From Streptomyces olindensis (GTDB taxonomy: Bacteria; Actinomycetota; Actinomycetes; Streptomycetales; Streptomycetaceae): 64,000 nt of DNA. Positions 8,615 to 16,606 of the stretch are shown here, one piece after another (position 1 is the first letter of the stretch; each line of letters begins with the position of its first letter). Below the pieces are notes generated by a model. It saw only the letters and a list, made by a program, of their open reading frames with translations, ran no database searches and was not told the DNA's origin. Made by a program: the position numbers and the translations under genes. The DNA is taken from the NCBI GenBank assembly GCA_000696115.1, contig JJOH01000006.1, positions 124,001 to 188,000 on the forward strand, read 5' to 3'.

Positions 8615-9052
8615 ATGGACGGCATGTCCGGTCCCCATGTCATCCGCGGCTCCGTCTCCCTGCCCGAGGCCGAGCTCATGTGGCGTTTCTCGCGGTCGTC
8701 CGGGCCGGGCGGGCAGCACGTCAACACCAGCGACTCCAAGGTCGAGCTGAGCTTCGACCTGGCCGGGACCGACGCCCTGCCCCCGGTGTGGAAGCAGCGG
8801 GCGCTGGAGCGGCTCGCCGGGCGCCTGGTCGACGGCGTCGTCACCGTACGGTCCTCCGAGCACCGCTCCCAGTGGCGCAACCGCGAGGCCGCCGCCGTAC
8901 GGCTCGCCGCGCTCCTCGCCGAGGCCACCGCACCCCCGCCCAAGCCCCGCAGGCCGACCCGCATCCCGCGCGGCATCAACGAACGCCGGCTGCGGGAGAA
9001 GAAGCAGCGCTCGGAGACGAAGCGGGGGCGCTCCCCGCAGAACTGGAGCTAG
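8615..9052 (+). CDS. arfB: ArfB-type peptidyl-tRNA hydrolase (ribosome rescue)
   Basis: A 145-residue class-I release-factor-like protein lacking the codon-recognition domain. The catalytic GGQ is in SSGPGGQHVN (about 28-37), followed by a basic C-terminal tail (RRLREKKQRSETKRGRSPQNW) that in ArfB enters the empty mRNA channel. It should release nascent chains from ribosomes stalled without a stop codon. The ATG at 8615 is preceded by AGGAG; a second ATG four codons later is possible. The stop codon TAG lies inside a CTAG that begins a block of short repeats shared with the convergent acetyltransferase. Confidence 0.88.
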   Translation: MDGMSGPHVIRGSVSLPEAELMWRFSRSSGPGGQHVNTSDSKVELSFDLAGTDALPPVWKQRALERLAGRLVDGVVTVRSSEHRSQWRNREAAAVRLAALLAEATAPPPKPRRPTRIPRGINERRLREKKQRSETKRGRSPQNWS

Positions 9053-9114
9053 ACCGGACCGCAGCCGGACCGGACCGCAGCCGGACCGGACCGGAGCCAG
9101 ACCGGAGCTAGACC
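9045..9114. repeat. Short GGACC-rich repeats between convergent genes
   Basis: The 11-mer GGAGCTAGACC occurs at 9045-9055 and 9104-9114. Between them are two copies of GACCGCAGCCG and several GGACC units. The CTAG in the first copy is the arfB stop and that in the second is the stop of the convergent acetyltransferase. Confidence 0.7.
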
Positions 9115-9575
9115 AGCTCACGCACCCCGACCGTCTCGCCTTCCGTCGTCTCCCCGTTCGGCCGGAAGCCGAGCCCCAGGTAGAAGCCCTCCGGGCCGTC
9201 GGACCCCGGGTGCCAGGAGACGTAGAACTCCTTGGTGCCCCGTCGGCGGAGTTCCTCCGCGACCGACTCGACGGCGAACCGGCCGTACCCCCTGCCCTGC
9301 TCCCCGGCCGCGATGTTCAGCCGCCACAGGCCCGAGCGGCGGACGCTGCCGTCCTCGTACCAGTCGATGTCCAGGAAGGCCATCAGGAAGCCCACCGGGC
9401 GGTCCCCGTCGACGATCAGGCGGGGCCAGGCGACACCGGGGTGGACGTACGCCTCCGCGAGCGACTTCACGACCGGGGCGACCGCGTGCTCCTGGTCGGG
9501 GCGGACGCGGATGCCGAGGGCGGCTTCGAGGTTCGCCGGGGTGATCTCTTCGAGGCGCGGGCCGGTCGTGGTCAT
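9108..9575 (-). CDS. GNAT-family N-acetyltransferase
   Basis: A 155-residue GNAT protein. The acetyl-CoA loop is EQGRGYGRFAV after strand SGLWRLNIAAG, and the C-terminal motif is GFYLGLGF, followed by a short tail ending VRELV. The N-terminal half (LEEITPANLEAALGIRVRPDQ) resembles spermine/spermidine-acetyltransferase-like GNATs, but the substrate is unproven. It is convergent with arfB; the 3' end lies in a repeat block shared with that gene. Confidence 0.82.
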   Translation of the reverse strand: MTTTGPRLEEITPANLEAALGIRVRPDQEHAVAPVVKSLAEAYVHPGVAWPRLIVDGDRPVGFLMAFLDIDWYEDGSVRRSGLWRLNIAAGEQGRGYGRFAVESVAEELRRRGTKEFYVSWHPGSDGPEGFYLGLGFRPNGETTEGETVGVRELV

Positions 9576-9634
9576 GCGCGCACCCTAGGCGGGCGGCTCA
9601 GCGCCCGGCCAATGGTTTCTTCAAGCCACGGGTT

Positions 9635-10219
9635 TCAGCTCAACTGCCGGTAGCGGCCCCGGAAGTACGTCAGCGGGCCGCCCTCCGCGCTGGGCACGCG
9701 GGCGGTCAGGACGCGGCCGATCACCAGGGTGTGGTCGCCGGCCGGTACGCGCTGCTCGGTGCGGCACTCCAGCACGGCCAGGGCGCCGCCCACCAGGGGC
9801 GCGCCGGTGTACTCGCCGCGGGTGTACGGGATGTCGGCGAACAGCAGCCGGTCGCTGACGCGGCCCTTCATGGCGAAACGGCCGGCGATGTGCCGCTGAC
9901 TCTCGGACAGCACCGAGACCGCCCACAGCTCCTGCTCCTCCAGCAGCTCGTCCATGCGGGAGCCGTTGCGCAGGCTCACCAGCGCCAGGGGCGGGTCGAG
10001 GGACACCGACATGAAGGCCGTGGCTGTCATGCCCACGTCCTCACCGCTCGGCGCGCCGGGGTCGTCCGGGTCGAGCGGCGGCTCCTGGGCGGTCACCAGG
10101 ACCACGCCCGAGGCCAGCCGGGACATGGCGGCGCGGAACTCGTCGTTGCTCACCCCCTCAGCATGCCCGGAGGCGGGCCTCGGAATGATCGGCGACGTGG
10201 CAGGGGGAGTGTTCGACAC
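9635..10219 (-). CDS. Flavin reductase-like, FMN-binding protein
   Basis: A 194-residue protein of the flavin-reductase/FMN-binding split-barrel family. Typical elements are FRAAMSRLASGVVLVTA, GMTATAFMSVSLDPPLALVSL (FMN phosphate and isoalloxazine contacts) and HIAGRFAMKGRVSD. It should use NAD(P)H to reduce FMN or FAD, often to feed a two-component monooxygenase; no monooxygenase gene is adjacent. The annotated GTG start gives a P-rich leader; a second GTG behind GAGGGG, 22 codons in, is an alternative. It is divergent from the diguanylate-cyclase gene across a 318-nt regulatory region. Confidence 0.85.
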   Translation of the reverse strand: MSNTPPATSPIIPRPASGHAEGVSNDEFRAAMSRLASGVVLVTAQEPPLDPDDPGAPSGEDVGMTATAFMSVSLDPPLALVSLRNGSRMDELLEEQELWAVSVLSESQRHIAGRFAMKGRVSDRLLFADIPYTRGEYTGAPLVGGALAVLECRTEQRVPAGDHTLVIGRVLTARVPSAEGGPLTYFRGRYRQLS

Positions 10220-10391
10220 ACCAGAGACGCTAATCTCCGTCCGGCACGCCCCGCATCGGGCTCCCGCCCGATCACGGTCCTAGGACTCCCGACGGACACC
10301 TGGGAAATAGATGTGCGCAACCTGACAAAGTTTGCGTTCGGTAGGCGCACGTGAAGAACGCAGAAACTCCACTCAATTGTTCAGGTTTGCC

Positions 10392-10407
10392 TGTGACTTG
10401 AGTCACA
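10392..10407 (+). promoter_or_regulatory. Crp-like palindrome upstream of cdgB
   Basis: TGTGACTTGAGTCACA has perfect 7-bp arms around TG. It contains GTG-N6-G-N-CAC, which fits the Streptomyces Crp consensus as I recall it. It lies about 130 nt before the cdgB start. Binding is inferred. Confidence 0.45.
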
Positions 10408-10421
10408 AGGGGCAGGAATTG

Positions 10422-10436
10422 TTGACCCTGTGTACC
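10422..10436 (+). promoter_or_regulatory. BldD-box candidate upstream of cdgB
   Basis: TTGACCCTGTGTACC matches the published BldD pseudo-palindrome nTnACnC(A/T)GnGTnAn at every specified position except the last A. The S. coelicolor cdgB orthologue is a known BldD target, which supports function here. BldD binds DNA as a c-di-GMP-bound dimer, so this would be a feedback loop. The rest of 10220-10537 shows no gene. Confidence 0.6.
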
Positions 10437-10537
10437 GAGTGGGCAGCGCGCTGTGATTCAGTGGCGGGGAAGCTGCCAGGACGATACGCCGATGAGAACC
10501 CTTGATTCGCTGCGAGGTACTCGGGGGGAGGGCGAGC

Positions 10538-12196
10538 ATGGAGACCGAGTCGGAGCCCTACGTCCGTCTTGCGTCCCTGCGACAACTGCACCAGGTCATG
10601 GCCGACATGAACACGGCCCGCAGCCTGGCGGACACACTGCAGACCGTCGCCGAGGGCGTCGTCGCCGCCCTCGGGTACGAGCTGGCGTGCGTGAACCTCG
10701 TACGGCCGGACGGCGACCTCGTCGTCGCCGCCTTCGCCGGGAACCCGGCGGCCGAGGCCCTCATCACCGGCCGCGTCGGCTCGCGCGAGTCCTGGGAGCG
10801 CCGCCTCGGCATGGGTGAGCACTGGGGCGACCTGGTGTTCATACCGCACACCGAGGGCTGGGTCCTCGACGACGACGACGTCCCGCAGTGGTACACCGAC
10901 GGCCCCGCCCCCCGCTTCGAGGACGAGTGGCACCCGGCCGACCGGCTCTTCGCACCCATGTACGCGCCCGCCCCGAAGGGCAGCGGGACGTGCGGCGAGC
11001 TGATCGGCGTGCTCTCCGTGGACCGGCCGCGCAACGGCCGCCGGCCCGGCGCCTGGGGCCGCGAGGCGCTCCAGATGTACGCCTTCCAGGCCGCCATCGC
11101 GATCAGCAACGCCCGGCTGCGCGCCAACATGCAACGCGCCCTGGTCCGGCTGGAGCGCGAGCAGCAGGCCCTGCGGGCGAGCGAGGAAAGCTTCAGGCAG
11201 GCCTTCGAGTACGCCCCGTCCGGCATGGCCATCGCCGAGATGGGCGGCGACCAGCACGGCCGGATCCTGCGCACCAACGACGCCCTGTGCCGGCTGCTGG
11301 GCCGCCCGGCCTCCGCGATGCGCCGCTACTCGTTCTCCGACCTGGTCCACCCCGAGGACATAGGCACGCTGCTGCGGACCTCCGCCGAGGGCGGCCGCGC
11401 CGAGCTCCGCCTGGGCCGCCGGGACGGCACGTACGTCTGGGTCAGCCTGCGCAACAGCGTCGTCGCGGACGCCGCCGACGGCCCGCGCTTCCTCCTGACC
11501 CACGTCGAGGACATCGAGGAGCGCAAGCGCCGCGAGCTCCAGCTCGCCCACCGCGCCTCCCACGACTCGCTCACCGGCCTGCCGAACTCCGCGGAGCTGC
11601 GCGCCCGGCTGTCCGCGCGCCTGTGCCAGCGCGCGACCCCGCACTCCGCCGTCGCGGAGTCCCACGACGCCGCCTACGGCCACCCCGCCTTCGACGTGGT
11701 CGGGCCCGGCTTCGACTACCGGCAGGGCGCCGAGCGGTACGACGCCTACGACCACCACGTGCACACCGTCGCCCCGGACGGCGACCACGACGACGGCACC
11801 AAGGGCCTCGCCGTGCTCTTCTGTGACCTCGACGGCTTCAAGTCGATCAACGACCGGTTCGGGCACAACGCGGGTGACGCGGTGCTCATCGAGGTCGCCC
11901 GGCGGCTGAGCAACGGCGTGCGCGACGGCGACACGGTCGCCCGGCTCGGGGGTGACGAATTCGTCATCCTGGCCGACGGGCTCGGCCGGGCCGACGCGCA
12001 GGACCTCGCGGTCCGCCTCCGCAACGAGATCATCCAGCCCATCCGCGCCGAGGGCCGGGCCGTCCGGGTCGGCGCCAGCTTCGGCATCGGATGGGCACAC
12101 TGTGGAATGACGGCGGACGAAGTGTTGAAATCCGCTGACGAGCGGATGTACGTCGAGAAACGATCTCGTCCCAAACAACACAGACGCGCGGGGTGA
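10538..12196 (+). CDS. cdgB: Diguanylate cyclase, GAF-PAS-GGDEF (CdgB type)
   Basis: A 552-residue cytoplasmic c-di-GMP synthase. Order: GAF-like sensor (about 15-195), coiled linker, PAS (about 210-340, with SFRQAFEYAPSGMAI), GGDEF (about 345-550). The active site GGDEF is intact (471-475), with a product-inhibition RxxD (RDGD) exactly five residues upstream. There is no EAL domain, so it should only make c-di-GMP. An insertion of about 60 residues, rich in H, Y and D, splits the GGDEF domain between LTGLPN and LAVLFCDLDGF. The ATG at 10538 follows GGGGGAGGGCGAGC. Upstream BldD- and Crp-like sites suggest developmental control. The match to CdgB (SCO4281 in S. coelicolor) rests on architecture and gene context. 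Confidence 0.9.
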   Translation: METESEPYVRLASLRQLHQVMADMNTARSLADTLQTVAEGVVAALGYELACVNLVRPDGDLVVAAFAGNPAAEALITGRVGSRESWERRLGMGEHWGDLVFIPHTEGWVLDDDDVPQWYTDGPAPRFEDEWHPADRLFAPMYAPAPKGSGTCGELIGVLSVDRPRNGRRPGAWGREALQMYAFQAAIAISNARLRANMQRALVRLEREQQALRASEESFRQAFEYAPSGMAIAEMGGDQHGRILRTNDALCRLLGRPASAMRRYSFSDLVHPEDIGTLLRTSAEGGRAELRLGRRDGTYVWVSLRNSVVADAADGPRFLLTHVEDIEERKRRELQLAHRASHDSLTGLPNSAELRARLSARLCQRATPHSAVAESHDAAYGHPAFDVVGPGFDYRQGAERYDAYDHHVHTVAPDGDHDDGTKGLAVLFCDLDGFKSINDRFGHNAGDAVLIEVARRLSNGVRDGDTVARLGGDEFVILADGLGRADAQDLAVRLRNEIIQPIRAEGRAVRVGASFGIGWAHCGMTADEVLKSADERMYVEKRSRPKQHRRAG

Positions 12197-12315
12197 ACCC
12201 CAGGTCAGCGAGTTGATGCGGTCTGAGTCACCCGTTTGGGTCACTGGGAGCGGGTAGGCTCGCCCTCTCACCACCCGTACCGCATCGCACCGCACCTGAC
12301 TGAGGAGACCAAGGG

Positions 12316-13254
12316 ATGACGCCCGGCAACAACGGCGCGAGCACGCCCGAGGACGACGACCCGTTCGGCTATCTCTACGCCGACGGGCAGGCCAACGGAG
12401 CCCAGCCGCCGTCCGGGGGCTACGGCTACCCGAACTCGGTCAACCGGGTGCGAGCGGTCGGCACGCGCCAGTACGGCCAGCAGCCGCAGAGCGCGCAGAC
12501 GGCGCCGTACGGGCAGGTCCCGCAGCAGCAGGGCGCCTACGGCCGGCCGAACGCGCACTACGCGGCGCCGGAGACGTTGCCGGGCGGCGCCCCCACCACC
12601 CAGACGGCGATGCCGTCCGGCGGCGGAGGCGGCCGGGGCGGTCGCGGGCCCAACACCAAGGGCCTGCTGATCGGCGCGATCGCGGTGGTCGCCGCGGTCG
12701 TCATCGGCATCGGCGTGGCCATTCTGAGCGGCGACAAGGACAAGGGCGACGCGGACAACGCGTCGGGCACGACCCCGACCCAGTCCGAGGAACCGAAGCC
12801 GAGCCCTTCGGCCAGCAAGAGCGGAGCGGCCCAGGCCGAGCTCCCCAAGATCGACGCGAAGGCGCTGCGACTCAGCCCCGGTGTGACGACGGCGTCGGAC
12901 ATCAAGGGCGCGAAGGCCGACGGCGGCGTCTACGTGACGGGCTTCAACCAGGTCGGCGCCAAGGTCACCTGGACGGTGAACGGCATCGACAAGAAGGGCA
13001 CCTACCGGCTCTACGTCCGCTACGGCATCCCGGGCGTGGACGCCAACGCGACGCTGCTGGTCAACGGCGAGGCCCAGTCCCGCCCCGTGAACATGAAGAA
13101 CTTCGGCGGGCTGCCCAAGGGAGACTGGGAAAAGGGCTGGCAGGAGACGTGGTCCAACGTCAACCTGACCAAGGGCACCAACACCATCGAGCTCGCCTGC
13201 AACGAGGGCAACCAGTGCGACGCGGTGCTCGACCAGCTGTGGCTGCAGAAGTGA
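12316..13254 (+). CDS. Membrane-anchored carbohydrate-binding (CBM35/6-like) protein
   Basis: A 312-residue type-II membrane protein. Residues 1-110 are a cytoplasmic, Q/G/Y/P-rich disordered tail. Residues about 118-138 (LLIGAIAVVAAVVIGIGVAI) span the membrane, then a Thr/Ser/Pro linker, then a beta-sandwich domain (about 180-312) ending NTIELACNEGNQCDAVLDQLWLQK, typical of CBM6/CBM35 modules that bind glycans. It carries no catalytic domain, so a wall- or glycan-binding role is inferred. It follows cdgB by 119 nt and may be read from its own promoter there. Confidence 0.8.
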   Translation: MTPGNNGASTPEDDDPFGYLYADGQANGAQPPSGGYGYPNSVNRVRAVGTRQYGQQPQSAQTAPYGQVPQQQGAYGRPNAHYAAPETLPGGAPTTQTAMPSGGGGGRGGRGPNTKGLLIGAIAVVAAVVIGIGVAILSGDKDKGDADNASGTTPTQSEEPKPSPSASKSGAAQAELPKIDAKALRLSPGVTTASDIKGAKADGGVYVTGFNQVGAKVTWTVNGIDKKGTYRLYVRYGIPGVDANATLLVNGEAQSRPVNMKNFGGLPKGDWEKGWQETWSNVNLTKGTNTIELACNEGNQCDAVLDQLWLQK

Positions 13255-13263
13255 GCGCTGCAC

Positions 13264-14193
13264 TCACGCCGCGCTGACCTCCCCGGAGACCGACACCCTC
13301 CCCAGCAGCTCCTCGTACACCCCCCGGTCGAACTCCCCGGCCGCCGGTGCCGCCACCGTCGCCGTGGACAGGGCCGTCGCGCGGGTCAGGCGGTCCGGCC
13401 AGGGGAGGTGCTCCACCAGGGCCGACAGCAGGCCCGCGACCGCGGAGTCGCCGGCGCCTGTCGGGTTGCCGCGGAGAGGGGACGGTGGCGTGGCGCGCCA
13501 GCGGCCCTCTCGGGTGGCGGCGAGGAGGCCCTCCGGGCCGAGGGACGCGACCACCGCGCCGGCGCCCCGGCGGCGGGCGTCCTGGGTGGCGCGCAGGGGC
13601 TCGTGGGAGCCCGTCAGCTCCGCCAGTTCGTCCGCGTTCGGCTTGATGATGTCCGGGCGGGCCGCGACGCCCCGCCGCAGCGGTTCGCCGCTGGTGTCCA
13701 GCAGGACCGGGACGCCCGCGGCGCGTGCCGTGCGGACCAGGCCCGCGTACGCGCCCACCGGCACGCCCGGCGGCAGGCTGCCGCACAGGGCCACGGCGGA
13801 GACCCCGTGGAGCAGGTCCACGTAGGCATCCTGGAAGGCCGACCATTCGAGGGGCGTGACCGTCGGGCCCGGTTCGTTCAGCTGGGTCGTGTCGCCGGTC
13901 CGGTCGTCCACCACCGCGATGGTCCGCCGGGTCGCGCCCGCGACCGGCACCAGGGCGTCCGCCACACCGGGGACCGCCGCCAGCTTCTCCTGCACGACCC
14001 GGCCCGTCGCCCCGCCCGTGAAACCCGTCACCGTCACCTCGTGGCCGAGCGCCGCGAGGACCCGGGCCACGTTGAGCCCCTTGCCGCCCGGCCGTTCCGT
14101 CACCTCGGAGACGCGGTGGGAGGCGTGCGGCGTGAGGGATCGCACGCGGTAGGTGATGTCGAGAGCGGTGTTCAGCGTCACCGTGAGGATCAC
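13264..14193 (-). CDS. 1-phosphofructokinase-family hexose kinase (PfkB)
   Basis: A 309-residue ribokinase-fold (PfkB) sugar kinase. The N-terminal signature RPGGKGLNVARVLAALGHEV and the C-terminal anion-hole motif NPTGAGDSAVAGLL, with catalytic Asp in GAGD, are both present. Sequence style places it with 1-phosphofructokinase/tagatose-6-phosphate kinases. Lying 121 nt downstream of nagA on the same strand, it may phosphorylate a sugar phosphate produced by aminosugar catabolism, but there is no direct evidence for the substrate. No fruR or PTS gene is next to it. Confidence 0.85.
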   Translation of the reverse strand: MILTVTLNTALDITYRVRSLTPHASHRVSEVTERPGGKGLNVARVLAALGHEVTVTGFTGGATGRVVQEKLAAVPGVADALVPVAGATRRTIAVVDDRTGDTTQLNEPGPTVTPLEWSAFQDAYVDLLHGVSAVALCGSLPPGVPVGAYAGLVRTARAAGVPVLLDTSGEPLRRGVAARPDIIKPNADELAELTGSHEPLRATQDARRRGAGAVVASLGPEGLLAATREGRWRATPPSPLRGNPTGAGDSAVAGLLSALVEHLPWPDRLTRATALSTATVAAPAAGEFDRGVYEELLGRVSVSGEVSAA

Positions 14194-14314
14194 CTGGGCC
14201 GACCTCCCCCGAGAACGCGCTCGCCGTCTGGTATTCCGAAAGCACGATCATGCCAAAGAGACGGCGGTCGGCCCAGTCCTGGCGTCGGCCACCGTCTCTC
14301 GACTGCGGGATGGA

Positions 14315-15526
14315 TCAACCCAGTTGGGGACCGACCACCCATTCGCCCCGGCGCATCACGCCCTTCAGCTCGAAATCGGCGTCCAGCAGGACCAGGTCGG
14401 CGTCCTTGCCGGGTTCCAGGGAGCCGATCCGGTCGGACATGCCGAGCAGGCGGGCGGGGGTCGCCGAGAGTGCCTGCACCGCGTCCTCGACGGACAGGCC
14501 GTCGACCGTGACCGCCCGTTGGAAGGCACGGTCCAGGGTGAGGGTCGAGCCGGCGATCGTGCCGTCCGACGCGAGACGGGCCACGCCGTCGGCGACCTCC
14601 ACCTCCAGCGGGCCGAGCCAGTAGCGTCCGTCGCCGAAACCGGCCGCGTCCATCGCGTCCGTGATGAACGCCACCCGGCGTGCCCCCGCGCGGTGGAAGG
14701 CCAGCTGGAGCGCGGCGGGGTGCAGGTGCGTGCCGTCGTTGATCAGCTCGACGGTGATCCGGTCGTCCTCCAGGAGTGCCGCGATCGGGCCGGGGGTGCG
14801 GTGGCCGAGCGGCGGCATCGCGTTGAAGAGGTGGGTGGCGACCGTGGCGCCCGCGTCGATGGCCTCGACCGTCTGCTCGTACGTCGCGTCCGTGTGGCCG
14901 ATCGCCGCGATCACGCCGTGTTCGGCCAGCAGGCGTACGGAGTCGGTGCCGCCGGGCAGTTCGGTGGCGAGCGTCACCATCCTGGCCTGGCCGCGTGACG
15001 CGTCGAGCAGCTTGCGGACGTCCGCGGGGCGTGGGTCACGCAGGAGGTCCTCGGCGTGGGCGCCCTTGCGGCAGGGGGAGATGAACGGGCCCTCGAAGTG
15101 GATGCCGGCGATCTCGCCCTGCTCGGCGAGTTCGCTGAGCAGGCCCGCGCGCCGGGTGAGGAAGTCCATGTCGCCGGTGACGGTGGAGGCGACCAGGGTG
15201 GTCGTGCCGTGCAGGCGGTGGGTGTGGATGCCCTTGAGGATGTCGTCGACGGAGCCGGAGGTGAAGGAGGCCCCGCCGCCGCCGTGGTTGTGGATGTCCA
15301 CGAAGCCGGGGACCACGTAGTGGCCGGTTACGTCGATGAACTGGGCGTTTGCCGGGGCTGTGCGGCCGATGCGGGTGCCGTCGATGATCAGCTGCCCGTT
15401 GTGGACCGTTTCTGGGGGAAGTACCACCGTCGCGCCGGTGAGGACCGTGGGCCGCGCGGCCGTCGCGGGGTGCGGGTGTGTCGTGGCTGGTCGCGCAGTT
15501 CCCCGCGCCCCTGAGTCGGCTCCCAT
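14315..15526 (-). CDS. nagA: N-acetylglucosamine-6-phosphate deacetylase
   Basis: A 403-residue amidohydrolase converting GlcNAc-6-phosphate to glucosamine-6-phosphate. Metal and substrate motifs are present: VPGFVDIHNHGGGG, IHFEGPFISP, IGHTDA, THLFNAMPP and FITDAMDAAG. The ATG at 15526 overlaps the TGA of nagK by one base (TGATG) and has GGAGGT upstream, indicating translational coupling. The first about 27 residues are low-complexity and are encoded by a copy of an interspersed Streptomyces repeat (15488-15512), so the repeat has become part of the gene or the functional start lies downstream. Two dre sites upstream of nagK should place it under DasR. Confidence 0.93.
   Translation of the reverse strand: MGADSGARGTARPATTHPHPATAARPTVLTGATVVLPPETVHNGQLIIDGTRIGRTAPANAQFIDVTGHYVVPGFVDIHNHGGGGASFTSGSVDDILKGIHTHRLHGTTTLVASTVTGDMDFLTRRAGLLSELAEQGEIAGIHFEGPFISPCRKGAHAEDLLRDPRPADVRKLLDASRGQARMVTLATELPGGTDSVRLLAEHGVIAAIGHTDATYEQTVEAIDAGATVATHLFNAMPPLGHRTPGPIAALLEDDRITVELINDGTHLHPAALQLAFHRAGARRVAFITDAMDAAGFGDGRYWLGPLEVEVADGVARLASDGTIAGSTLTLDRAFQRAVTVDGLSVEDAVQALSATPARLLGMSDRIGSLEPGKDADLVLLDADFELKGVMRRGEWVVGPQLG
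15488..15512 (+). repeat. Interspersed 25-bp repeat, copy 1 (inside nagA 5' end)
   Basis: A 25-bp element containing GGTCGCGCAGTTCCCCGCG, identical over its full length to 23118-23142. From memory this sequence is a common intergenic repeat in Streptomyces genomes. Here it lies within the nagA reading frame. Confidence 0.8.
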
Positions 15527-16467
15527 CAGGGCGTTACCTCCGAACGGTCGGTCGATGACAGAAGATCCCAGGCGAGCAGGCCCGCTCCCAGACAACCGGC
15601 GCTGTCCCCCAGGGCCGCGGGGACGATCGGTGGCTGCTTCTGGAAGGTGATGCGGCTGCGGATCGCCTCCCGCAGCGGCGTGAACAGGGTTTCGCCCGCC
15701 TCCGCCAGTCCGCCGCCGATGATCAGGGTGCGGGGGTCCAGGAGGGTGAGGGCCGTGACCAGGCCGTCGGCCAGGGCGTCCACGGCCTGCCGCCAGACCG
15801 CGAGGGCCCGGGGGTCGCCGGCGTCCACCGCCTTCGCGCAGTCCGCCGCGTCCGCGCCTGGGGTGCCCGAGGCCGCGGCCCAGGCCTCGCTGACGGCCGC
15901 GGCCGAGGCGAAGCGCTCCAGGCAGCCGCGCTGGCCGCAGGGGCAGGGGGCCCCGCCGGGGCGTACGACGATGTGGCCGATCTCGCCCGCGAAGCCGTGC
16001 GCGCCCGCCTCCACCCGGCCGTCGACGCCGATGGCGCCCGCGATGCCGGTGCCCAGCGCCACGAACAGGAAGCGGTCGGCGCCCCGGCCGGCGCCCACCC
16101 GGCCCTCGGCGAGGCCGCCGGTGCGCACGTCGTGGCCGAGGGCGACCGGGACGCCCAGCCGCTCCGCCAGCAGGTCGCGCAGCGGGACGTCGCGCCAGCC
16201 GAGGTTCGCCGCGTAGGCGGCGACGCCGCGCGCCTCGTCGACGATGCCGGGGACGGCCACGCCGGCGGCGGACGCGGGCGTGCCGAAGTGCTCGGTGCCG
16301 TACGCGTGCAGCTCGGCGGCGAAGTCGAGGATGCCCGCGACCACGGCGTCCGGCCCCTGGGCGCGTCCGGTGGCCCGGCGGGCCCGGTGCAGGACCTCGC
16401 CCTCCGGCCCGGCCAGGGCGGCCTTCATTCCGGTGCCGCCCACGTCGAGGGCGATGACATGTCTCAC
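15526..16467 (-). CDS. nagK: ROK-family N-acetylglucosamine kinase
   Basis: A 313-residue ROK sugar kinase. ATP-phosphate motif ALDVGGTGMKAAL at the N-terminus; the ROK zinc motif CPCGQRGCLERF (CxCGxxGCxE) in the middle; GTGIAGAIGVDG follows. Being directly upstream of nagA with a one-base overlap, it most likely phosphorylates free GlcNAc to GlcNAc-6-phosphate. The GTG at 16467 (VRHVIALDV) was chosen because the longer frame to 16689 would run through both dre operators and into the divergent gene. Together with nagA it forms the aminosugar operon, expected to be repressed by DasR. Confidence 0.9.
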   Translation of the reverse strand: MRHVIALDVGGTGMKAALAGPEGEVLHRARRATGRAQGPDAVVAGILDFAAELHAYGTEHFGTPASAAGVAVPGIVDEARGVAAYAANLGWRDVPLRDLLAERLGVPVALGHDVRTGGLAEGRVGAGRGADRFLFVALGTGIAGAIGVDGRVEAGAHGFAGEIGHIVVRPGGAPCPCGQRGCLERFASAAAVSEAWAAASGTPGADAADCAKAVDAGDPRALAVWRQAVDALADGLVTALTLLDPRTLIIGGGLAEAGETLFTPLREAIRSRITFQKQPPIVPAALGDSAGCLGAGLLAWDLLSSTDRSEVTP

Positions 16468-16495
16468 GGAGAACAGTGTGACCCGGGGACCCGCG

Positions 16496-16511
16496 AGAGG
16501 TCTAGTCCACT
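16496..16511 (-). promoter_or_regulatory. DasR operator (dre), site 1
   Basis: AGAGGTCTAGTCCACT matches the dre consensus AGTGGTCTAGACCACT at 14 of 16 positions. It lies 29 nt before the nagK start, between divergent aminosugar genes. Confidence 0.75.
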
Positions 16512-16513
16512 CG

Positions 16514-16529
16514 CGTGGTGTAGACCTTA
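16514..16529 (+). promoter_or_regulatory. DasR operator (dre), site 2
   Basis: CGTGGTGTAGACCTTA is a weaker dre (about 11 of 16), two bases from site 1. The centres are 18 bp apart, so two DasR dimers could sit on nearly the same helical face and control both the nagKA and the binding-protein promoters. Confidence 0.55.
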
Positions 16530-16606
16530 ATCCGGATATCGAAAAGTTTCGGGTGGCGGAGCACGCCTGAGTGTGGCGCGGACGCCAGGGTTGGGGAAGA
16601 ACAGCG

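Noticed and set aside
9045..9114. CRISPR-like repeats
   Set aside because: Units are short, irregular and without spacers; no cas genes. The other tandem repeats (40032, 46875, 49902) are likewise simple repeats.
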